From Sclerotiophoma versabilis (Eukaryota; Ascomycota; Dothideomycetes; Pleosporales; Didymellaceae), in the NCBI GenBank assembly GCA_012274445.1, contig JAAROD010000093.1, forward strand, positions 248,001-312,000: 64,000 nt of DNA. Direction: 5' to 3'. The notes under the pieces are model-generated. The model saw only the letters and a program-made list of their open reading frames with translations, made no database searches and was not told the origin of the DNA. Position numbers and translations under genes: made by a program. This document shows, piece by piece, positions 22,152 through 30,523 of the stretch (positions within the stretch are counted from its first letter, which is position 1; every line of letters starts with the position of its first letter).

Positions 22152-22562
22152 AGCGGGAGCTGCGCACGAAGTTGCAGACGGTCGACGCTGTGCTGGTGAG
22201 TGATGACACGGCTGTGGCCTGCCAGACGTCTTTCAGCTGAGAGACGGCATGCGCGCGAGCAGGCTGCAGACGCCAGCTCACCCCAGGCTGGGAGGGCGGC
22301 GATTGGCGGCCGTCGCGCTGTGCCAGCGACACCAGACGCCGTGCAATAGGCCTGCACGAGCGCTGCGAAGTGAACTGCGCACCCCGCCAACGCGTTAACC
22401 TATTGCTGGAGCTGAGGTCCCCCACAAGTCGAAGGACCTATTCACCAGCCCTCAGCAATTGCGACGCAGACAAGCGTTCAATCGTTCACTACACTTAGTT
22501 ACACGTCTTGCTCGCTCCTACACACTCCGATCTCGTCTAAAGAGTCGCACTACAGAACAGTC

Positions 22563-23922
22563 ATGCCGAGGTGGCCGTGGCTTCCACGCAAACAGGACCC
22601 TGCTGACGGTCGATCCTCGCCTGACAACACGTCTCTACCATCGTCCGCATCGACGACGTCTTCTTCGCGAAAGGTCTTCCCTTCCGGGCTGAAGTTGCTG
22701 CACGATGGGGAGAACAGCATCGTCGAGTAAGTCGATTGGGACTGAGTGGCCGTCTTTGCTAGCCTCCACCGACTCGGCACGCACAGTGCGATGGAGCAAG
22801 ATCTCACTGACTTTCCCCACCCCAGCCTGATCTTCGTACATGGTCTCACTGGAGACCGAGAGAAGACATGGACGGCCAAAGATGCCGCTGAGCCATGGCC
22901 TAGAACTCTGCTGCCATCAAAAATACCGAATGCCCGCATACTCACTTTTGGCTATGACGCGTACGTGAGTGACTGGCGAGGCATGGTCTCGAAGAACAGG
23001 ATCGGCAACCACGCGATGAACTTGCTGGCTGGTGTAGCTAGCTACAGAGAAGAAGACGACACTGTATGCCCCAGCTATGACTCTGTGCAAGAACTCAGGT
23101 TCACAGCAACAGGACACCCGCCCGATCATATTCATCTGCCACAGCTTGGGAGGTCTTGTGTGTGAGGATGTAAGCTATCCAGCTGAGCGATTAGCGGACT
23201 GCAGCTGCTGATCTGCCCTCAGGCTCTCGCTACAGCACAGCAACGGCCAGAAGCACACATCAAGAGGGTGCTTGACTGCTGTCGCAGCATCGTGTTTCTA
23301 GGCACACCGCACCACGGCTCGGGCCTCGCGCACTGGGCGGAAAGTCTGGCAAAAGCGATCGGTGTGCTCAAACAGACCAATGCTGAGATTCTTGCGGTCC
23401 TCAAAAGCGACTCAGAAGTGCTCGAGCGGATCCAGGGTACCTTCCACACCATGATCCGTGCACGCAACCAGAACGGGCTTGCGCCAATCGAGATTACCTG
23501 TTTCTACGAGGAGCTGCCTTTGCCCGGCGTTGGCACAGTGAGTCGAAAGCTGTTCAGACTCCGAAGCGTAACTGATTCCATCGCAGGTCGTCCCAGCGCA
23601 CTCGGCCATCTTGCCTGGCTACATTCCGATAGGCATACGGCAGAACCACATGGATATGACGAAGTTTGGTGCACTTGACGACCCTGGGTTCGTTGCCATC
23701 ACTGGTGAGGTTCGCCGATGGGTCAAGGCGCTTGTTGTGTCAGCGGATGATAGCAACTCTACTCGAGAGAGCACTTGGGGTCCGTCAACGCATCGCAGCA
23801 GCCCTGAAGCAGGCGGTGCGCCGGGATCGCGAGTCCTGAGGATCACCCAAGGCGGCTCGCACTACACGGGTGCAACTACCGTCAATGGAGGATCGCTCTT
23901 TCAAGGGAACTATATCGGATAA
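22563..23922 (+). CDS. SesB-like serine esterase with C-terminal amyloid-like motif
   Basis: Alpha/beta-hydrolase of the fungal SesB/DUF676 type. Exons 22563-22726, 22826-23063, 23113-23169, 23223-23537, 23587-23922 (introns 99, 49, 53 and 49 nt); 369 aa. Motifs: IVDLIFVHGLTGDREKTWTA (first strand and oxyanion loop), ARILTFGYDA, FICHSLGGLVCED with nucleophile Ser145, GIVFLGTPHHGSG-like IVFLGTPHHGSGLAHWAE, and IRQNHMDMTKF with candidate catalytic His279. Every splice restores the family sequence. After the hydrolase comes a 50-60 residue Ser/Gly linker, then the last 22 residues GSHYTGAT...SLFQGNYIG. These resemble the N-terminal motif of the NLR at 30524-32996. In related gene pairs such esterases or lipases are cell-death effectors driven to assemble by the NLR's amyloid fold. 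Divergent from the NLR pseudogene. Confidence 0.88.
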
Positions 23923-24190
23923 AGTAGCGGTTCAGCATTGACTAGCCGAACTGGCACTGTGTACTATCTTTAACGGGCAGGATGAGCGGAATCTCATAGC
24001 CGCAGCCGCCCATGTCGACATTGTCCCTAGCTGTCGACTAGCCACCCACGCTCACTGCTGATGATTGTCTAAACTTGGTACATTCGAGAAGCTTCCATCT
24101 GCTGTCACGTGCAAGCTATTTTCGGAAACAAAGGTGTGTCCACGACTTCCCGCGCGTTTGCTCCCCATCATTACCTTCACCAGAGTCGGC

Positions 24191-25963
24191 ATGGATAGAG
24201 CCAGCCAGGTGCTGGCGCAGAGCCTTCTCGATGGCGTACCGCGAACATACGCTGCTCGAGCGGAGCAGGGTGACGTCCCTTTGTCTACCCTCCATCACCG
24301 TGCAAAGGGCCGGCGGTCCAGAGAGGAAAAAGCACAAAGCCAGCAGTATCTCACTCCCGACGAAGAAAAGGCTGTCGTCAGGTTCTTGTTGCTAATGTCT
24401 AGTCTCGGCAAGCCTGTGCGCATCAAGTTCATACCCTCGCTAGCCTTCAGCGTCGCGCGCCGGCGGTGTGCAGCGAACAGACCAGGCAAGCCGCCAGGCA
24501 AGAACTGGCCGCGGGCCTTCCAGAAGCGTCACCCAGAGCTCAAATCAAGAAAGGTCAAGGCGATTGACTGGCAGCGCCACGAGAAGAACATATACCCTAA
24601 GATCACGCACTGGTTCGAGGTCATCGGCGAGGTGCTCCAGGACCCAGCCGTCCGTCCCGAGAACGTGTACAACATGGACGAAACTGGCGTCATGCTCAGC
24701 ATGCTCGGGTCTGTCAAAGTGCTTGTAGGTAAGGACGACCTGCGCGACTACAGAGGAGCAGGCGTCAAGCGAACAACGGTGACCGCAATCGAATGCGTGA
24801 GCGCCGACGGTAGGTGTCTTCTTCCACTCATCATCTGGCCGGCTGCAATTCACCGCAGCAACTGGACCACTTATGCGACGCCTGGATGGCACTATGCGCA
24901 CTCCGAGAAAGGCTACAACGACTCCAAAATCAGCTTAGAATGGCTTATACGCGTGTTTGACCCTCAAACTAGAGAGACAGCTAACGGAAGACCACGAGTA
25001 CTAATCTGTGATGGTTTCAGTTGAAACCTGAATAGGGAACAAGAGTGATTAATTCTCTATCTATGCCTATGGCTCTATTATATAGCCCACTGGTGTCGTC
25101 ACACCATCGTATGGGACTATAGTCACACCAGTGTCTGGCTATATATGTCACGTGATCTGGATTCCAACTGTTTCGGAACGCATGAAACCCTCGAGATTCT
25201 GGAGTTCTGCCTTGAAAACAACATCATCCTGTGCCGTCTCCCCTCACATAATTCTCACAAGCTCCAGCCCTGTGATGTTGGGCCTTTTGCTCGACTGAAG
25301 GCAGCCTACCGCGACCAAGTTGATCGGCTGAACCGAGGGGGTGTAGACGCAATCGGCAAAGAGCATTTCACGTCACTGTATAGCCCTGCCCGGAACATGG
25401 CCTTTACCAAAAGGAACATCAGGGCTGGATGGAAAGCGACTGGGCTGTTTCCATTCGAGCCGGATAGAGTACTAAAAGACCTCTCAAAGCCCCCGACCCT
25501 ACTCGTTGTTCCGACAGCTGGCGAGGTTATCGAGGTTTGCCAGCAAGCCGAGGTGCCACTGTCGCCTGCAACTCCTGTGACGCCCGTGACAACAGAAGCT
25601 CTAACGTCGTTGCATGACATGATTAAGTGCGATGCTCTTGCGCTTGACGAGAAAAGTAAGCAGCGCATAGAGAGGCGCGTACAGAAACTTGCAACTGCTG
25701 CACGCGTATCCTTCGCCGAACGCTCGCTTCTGCAAGACCACAACCGGTTCTTGTCCGAGATCAACAGCGAGGTCAGAGCTCGCCGGTCCGCGAAATCGTT
25801 GGTACTGGGCAAGGCAAAGGTGATGAGCTTCGAGGCGCTCGAAGAGGCACGAGCGAAGCGCGCCGCAAAGGAGGCAGCGTCCGCAGAAAAGAGAAAGCGC
25901 GTTTCCAAGCGCAAGAGGACGAAGCGCAGAGTTACACAGCCAAGCGAAGCGCCAACGCTGTAG
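24191..25963 (+). mobile_element. Fot1/pogo-type transposase gene interrupted by a MITE
   Basis: Tc1/mariner-superfamily (DDE_1) transposase. From ATG 24191: HTH region (ARAEQGDVPLSTLHHRAKG), a CENP-B/Tc5-like second HTH (GKNWPRAFQKRHPELKSRK), then the catalytic core with VYNMDETGV (first Asp), LICDGF|GTHE (second Asp) and HKLQPCDVGPF (third Asp). A basic coiled-coil tail ends at 25963. The frame is otherwise open; the only break is a 151-bp insertion at 25019-25169 within DGF|GTH that brings a TGA. Removing it with one TSD copy restores the frame, so the element was probably intact until that insertion. I could not identify its TIRs. This subfamily is distinct from the elements at 26063 and 62515. 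Confidence 0.85.
25019..25169. mobile_element. 151-bp MITE nested in transposase
   Basis: Non-autonomous insertion with no coding capacity. The ends are imperfect inverted repeats (AGTTGAAACC on the left; the complement of the right end reads AGTTGGAATCC). It is flanked by a 5-bp direct repeat GTTTC at 25014-25018 and 25170-25174. Internally, ATATAGCCCACTGGTGT near 25079 and its near-complement near 25126 can fold into a hairpin. The flanking codons join as Asp-Gly-Phe-Gly-Thr-His, exactly the DDE_1 motif, which fixes the insertion boundaries. Confidence 0.8.
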
Positions 25964-26062
25964 AAAGCGCCGGTGGCGCGCATGGTTGCGGGGGATTGGT
26001 CTTGACATATTGGTGACATCCTGGACAGGCGATCATCCGTTGGGATTTTGGGATGTACGGTA

Positions 26063-26107
26063 CCGTGTCCGTGCACCCAATGCACGGATTCAACCAATGC
26101 ACGGTTC
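26063..26107 (+). repeat. Left TIR of the Fot1/pogo element
   Basis: Identical over 45 bp to the complement of 28155-28199; starts CCGTGTCCGTGCAC right after TA. Confidence 0.9.
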
Positions 26108-28154
26108 TCACCCTTCACGGGTACTACAAAAATAAGGTTAATATGCCACGTACAATAGTTATTATCACAGGATTTTTTAGTAGAGCACTCTATAGACCTA
26201 TGCAACAGATTATCTCACCTAAATCTACTTGGTAAAGCAATCTTGCGGCCACGGCTGTTGTATGTAGGTAGGGGAGCTAGGGAACGCTGGTTGGCAACAG
26301 GACAACTACGCGCAGCAGCACCACCACGTTTCTTAGCTAGATTTGACTGCAGCTGATATAAGGCCTTACGTTTACCTATTTAGGGTAATTGTATAGCTTT
26401 CTAAGCGTTGCAAGCTTGCTTTTAACGCTCTCGTTCAGCTTTGCGTTCAGCTACTTCTTCTGCCTTCTTGGCTTTAACCCAGTCTCGCTCTTTCTTCTCC
26501 CTTACCCATGCCACACGCTTCTCTTCTGCAATTTTCTGTTTATATAGCTTATTTGCAGCTGCTAAATCCTTCATCTTTGCCTTTTTTAGCTCTTCTGCTT
26601 TCTTCTCTTCTTCTACAACAGCTATACAAGCACGCGCTTTACAGAAGGCTCTAGGAGACCACAACATCGCCCTACTATAATACTCCTGGTCTTGTTGCAA
26701 GTCTAACTGCTTTGCAGGTTGGCTCTGACGCTTCTTCTTTTAGTGTAGCTTCTGGCGTAAGCCTGTAAGTTCGCTGTGAAGAAGCTCTACTTGGCTTAAG
26801 AGGTAGTAGATAGTTTGCCCCAGCTTCCGCGCGCCTACACTGCGCAGATCCTTCACCTCTGCACGCAGGGTACTGCAAGCTCAAAGCCAGTCCTCTGCGC
26901 TATAAGCTGAAGAACCAGAGGAAACTAAGTCTAAGTCTCTTAGGGTTGTAGAGCGGAATCTATTAAGGATAACGTCAGCGTTTACTGGATATATGCCGGT
27001 TGCTGTGAAGGCCTGTTTAACCAACGTTTCAGTAAACGTGTATACCCAGGCAGGCCAGAATAGGCTAAAGAAGTCAGCTTTTAACAATGGGGATAGGCCT
27101 TGGGATTGCTGGAGGTGGTGGTCGAGTTCGTTACTGTAGTAGGAGGAGAGAGGCTTGAAGCAGACTACGTCTAATGGCTGCAACGTCTGGGTACTGTGGG
27201 GAGGTAAAACAGCAACAATAATCCAATTCTGGTAACAGTATTCCAGGAATTCCTTAGTCAGGTGACTCCCATAGCCATCTACAATCAATAGGCAGTACTT
27301 TCTCCGTGCTTTCCCCTTTGTATAACAGTCAAACACCTGTTTAAGCCAAGCTAGTCTAATCTTATTGTTTGTCCAGCCTGTAGGGGAAGAGGTAACGTGA
27401 ATTGAGTGCTTTTCTGGATTGATATCGGCTACCTAGGGGCTCTAGATAGTGGAGTTTTTTGACGCAAAGATAATGCCTAGGGGAAGAGCTGTACTATCGG
27501 CGCAAATTGAAGCCAACAAGCTTACCCACTCGCGATTACCATCTTAACAAGCCTGCCTAACCTCCTTCTTCTCCTATTAACACCTGCTGAAGATGCGCTT
27601 TGTCCTACCCAGTACTCCAATAGCAAAGCCTTTCTCATCTATATTGTATGTATGCTCTGGCTTAATGTCGTATTTAGTAATCTTCTGCTGTAACAGGTTA
27701 AAGTACAGCTGGTACTTATACCCAGACTCAGCGTTGTGGCGATTAGAGTCTATACCCGTTACCCATTAAGACGTGAGCTGGTCGTGGTGACGATTGAGGA
27801 AGCGCGTAACCCAGCTATCAGAGCAAGGAGTTTAGGCAACTGCAGAGGCGAAATTGCGTATCATATGCCTTGTAGGTAGCAAATGACGCGCTGTAAGCTC
27901 TTCTATATACTGTACAAGGTCTGCTTCTTGTTATGTAGTGAGCTTTTGTTACTGTTTGTTAGCAACCTCCCAGGGGACCTGATCGCGTCAATAAGCGCGT
28001 GATAACGTTGAGCGATCAACGCCATAGCTATTGGCAATTCTTTAATACACAGGTTCTTCTCCTGGCTTTAAACTACGGATCTGCGCAAGCGCATCTTGAA
28101 TTCCTGGCATGGTTGTTGAGTTATTACGCGTTGAAATGGAGGTATTGGTGGGTG

Positions 28155-28199
28155 GAACCGTGCATTGGTTGAATCCGTGCATTGGGTGCACGGACACGG
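28155..28199 (-). repeat. Right TIR of the Fot1/pogo element
   Basis: Complement of the left TIR; the TA target duplicate follows at 28200-28201. Confidence 0.9.
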
Positions 28200-28341
28200 T
28201 AAGCGAAGTAAGACAAATCGCAAACACAGTATCAGCAGAGCAAACGGCTTTGAGTTTAAGTCGCCATTTCGCAATAGAATATAGACTTAGATCACTACAC
28301 ATTTTCACTCCAGCGCACTTATGCAACTGCTGCATGTGGCT

Positions 28342-30153
28342 TCACCTCAGGTATAGGAAAGAGTCTGCAGCAGAGCGTCGTACTCTCCCGTCCATCAAGC
28401 CGTTAACATAGCACTCCCCACGCAGCACATGCACCCCAAACTCGCGATGGAGCACAAACGGAGTTTTGAGCCCATGGATGAGATGGATGGAATCGCCAGG
28501 CGATATGTGGACGGGACCTAGGCCTAACCGCCCAGCTTCTGTGATGAAGAACGTTCGGTCGCGACACACCTCCTCTGCAACGTATCCGTAGTGAGTTGAA
28601 TCGTCAACCCCGTCTTTCCAATCTCCTTCACAAGGCTTGTTGTAGTTCTCAAGGTTCCTAGAGGCCCAAAGTCCGAACAAGCTTGGAACGTCAGGAGAGT
28701 TGGCGCCAGTGCCTTGACGCTCCAGCACCACTCTTCCATCCATTACCAGGGTCGAAGCGAACATCGATTCCACATCCGCATCCTTCAAGACTGCTTTAGC
28801 CAGACTCAACCAGTGGTTAAATGTCTCATGTTCTGTCATCTTGACACGCCTCATAAGCGATTCATAATATGGCCATCCGCACACCTTGATTGTGTCCATC
28901 TGCCGGGCGCAAACACGAAGCATGTGGTGACAAAACTCAAATCTCGGGTGGGAAGCCGTGGCAGAGAATCCAACAGATTCATCTCCGACATTTGGTGCAA
29001 GCGTCAGTGGTCTTGACTGCATCCGCCAGTCCGGCACCCATGATGGAATATCATCAGGAGGGGGATTTAGTTGCAACGCGACCTTATTGCCATCTCTGGC
29101 GAAGTCGTGTGCATCGTTATCTCCGCAGCCAGCAAAGTGCAGGATGTCTAAACTTCCCTCGAGAAGTATGTGTGCCTGCGCAAATTCAAGATAGAACTCG
29201 GGGGCCGACGTGCTGTAGCTAGGCTTGAACCACGCTTGGGTATTTCGGAAAATCAGTCCAAAGAGGGCAATCAATCGATCGTGCTCTTTCTCACAAAGCC
29301 ATCCGCTTAGTGTATGAGCCAGGTGGGGGAAAGAATGGTTCCGTCCCGCACAAACTTGTGCTCTTAGCTGTCCAAGCTTGTGTGCATTACGGTACGGTTG
29401 CAGTAGCCAGGGCATTGGTGGATCGGAAACAGCAGAATACAGTATCCGAATGGCTTTGAAGAAAACATTGCCCGAGATGGAAGAGTCACCGCAGCGAAGC
29501 TCAAGAGTGGAAGCCAGAGCGACCTCTTGCACGATCCACAGCCTGTAAAACCAGGGTCTAAGGACCAGCCAGGCGACCGCTTGAACCGGCCTCCGAGTTG
29601 GGTCGAACAGGTTTTGCAACTTATACAGATGCCCATCCTTCATTAGCGCATCGGCAGCGCGCCGCCATTCAAGGTCAGGTTGTACCTCGTGCGCGGTGTC
29701 GCTGCGCCCTAGCACAAGGAGGAGATCAAATGCAAGGTGGCTATCTTTGTCGTGGCACCCTAGCCAGCCCACGACTCGTTGAGCTTGTGCATATATCCTT
29801 GATATCAGCTGGACTTGCTGCTCTTTTTCCGTATCGTTCGTCTGGTTGATACAGATCTGGTCCACCCAAAGTCTCATAGTGTTAACATGGGTCGTCAGCT
29901 CTTCCAAGGCTTGCCAGAGAGACGCTCTGATTTGCATTGGACATCCGTTCAAGTGAAGTATTGGATCCTCGGGGGACTCTTTCCCCCAAACGTAGGATAG
30001 TGCCACATAGTCTGGGTTTTCGTTCAGCCTGGTGGTTATGAGGCGGCCGCGGAATGGAGTGACTTCTTGGTAGACCCGAGTCAGTTCAAGGATGCGAATG
30101 CTATCGAGGTCGTGGAGCTGCGGATAGACCATGTGTGGGCTTCGTTCAACCAT
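28342..30153 (-). CDS. HET-domain heterokaryon incompatibility protein
   Basis: Intronless, 603 aa from ATG 30153 (MVERSPHMVYPQL). The frame stays open to 30393, but those 80 residues overlap DNA shared with the NLR repeat and lack family resemblance. The HET domain (PF06985 type) is clear: IRILELTRV, then YVALSYVWG, the LHLNGCP turn, the helix LWQALEEL, LWVDQICINQTNDTEKEQQV and IYAQAQRVVGWLG. The C-terminal part ends in the usual DSIHLIHGLKTPFVL and YVNGLMDG segments. HET proteins trigger growth arrest or death when incompatible hyphae fuse. This gene is divergent from the intact NLR (371 bp between starts) and ends 140 bp from a transposon, so it belongs to the island's core. Confidence 0.9.
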   Translation of the reverse strand: MVERSPHMVYPQLHDLDSIRILELTRVYQEVTPFRGRLITTRLNENPDYVALSYVWGKESPEDPILHLNGCPMQIRASLWQALEELTTHVNTMRLWVDQICINQTNDTEKEQQVQLISRIYAQAQRVVGWLGCHDKDSHLAFDLLLVLGRSDTAHEVQPDLEWRRAADALMKDGHLYKLQNLFDPTRRPVQAVAWLVLRPWFYRLWIVQEVALASTLELRCGDSSISGNVFFKAIRILYSAVSDPPMPWLLQPYRNAHKLGQLRAQVCAGRNHSFPHLAHTLSGWLCEKEHDRLIALFGLIFRNTQAWFKPSYSTSAPEFYLEFAQAHILLEGSLDILHFAGCGDNDAHDFARDGNKVALQLNPPPDDIPSWVPDWRMQSRPLTLAPNVGDESVGFSATASHPRFEFCHHMLRVCARQMDTIKVCGWPYYESLMRRVKMTEHETFNHWLSLAKAVLKDADVESMFASTLVMDGRVVLERQGTGANSPDVPSLFGLWASRNLENYNKPCEGDWKDGVDDSTHYGYVAEEVCRDRTFFITEAGRLGLGPVHISPGDSIHLIHGLKTPFVLHREFGVHVLRGECYVNGLMDGRVRRSAADSFLYLR

Positions 30154-30523
30154 ACTGCAGGTTGTGCTCGTAGGAGCTGTGCCTGAATGAGCGCTCTTAC
30201 ACTGCCATAACGTGGCAAGGCTATAGTGAATACCTGATGTCTGTAACTTGAGCTCCAGCAGTAGCCTCACGCGTTGGCGGGGTGTGCAGCTTACTCCACG
30301 ACGCCTGTGCAGGGCTGTTGCATGGCGTCTGGTATTGCTGGCACGGCGCGACGGTCGCCAATCACCACCCTCACAGCCCGAGAGGAGCTGCACGGCTGCG
30401 GCTCAGCGTCTGCAGCCTGCTCACGCATGCCGTCTCTCAGCTGAGGGCCCAGGCAGGCTATGGCCGTGTCATCGCTTCCCGGCGCACTGGCGACTGCCCA
30501 CGACTTCACCAGCAGCTCCCGCT
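30154..30523. promoter_or_regulatory. Divergent HET/NLR promoter, shared with the NLR pseudogene
   Basis: The NLR-proximal part (about 30262-30523) is clearly similar to the complement of about 22400-22152, upstream of the pseudogene, showing that the duplication included the NLR promoter (and possibly an unrecognised upstream exon). Frames through this stretch differ between the copies and contain no recognisable domain. Confidence 0.5.

Larger units (their letters stand above)
26063..28199 (-). mobile_element. Decayed Fot1/pogo element with 45-bp perfect TIRs
   Basis: 2137 bp, flanked by the TA dinucleotide (26061-26062, 28200-28201) typical of this superfamily. TIRs 26063-26107 and 28155-28199 are identical over 45 bp and contain two copies of CCAATGCACGG separated by ATTCAA. 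The transposase is on the minus strand: start MPGIQDALAQIRSLKPGEE near 28110, then a stop; fragments include LLIVDGYGSHLTKEF and QTLQPLDVVCFKPLS (27336-26881), AYSAEDWL followed by a stop, and a basic tail (26700-26422). Several stops make it inactive, although the TIRs could still be mobilised in trans. The left end lies about 100 bp from the previous transposase gene. Confidence 0.88.

Noticed and set aside
30154..30393. N-terminal extension of the HET protein (80 residues before ATG 30153)
   Set aside because: This DNA overlaps the promoter duplicated with the NLR, and the residues show no family similarity.
30248..30523. A coding N-terminal effector domain upstream of the NLR motif exon
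   Set aside because: The stretch is shared by both NLR copies, but no frame is conserved between them, there is no in-frame ATG before 30524, and no HeLo, Goodbye or lipase motif is seen.
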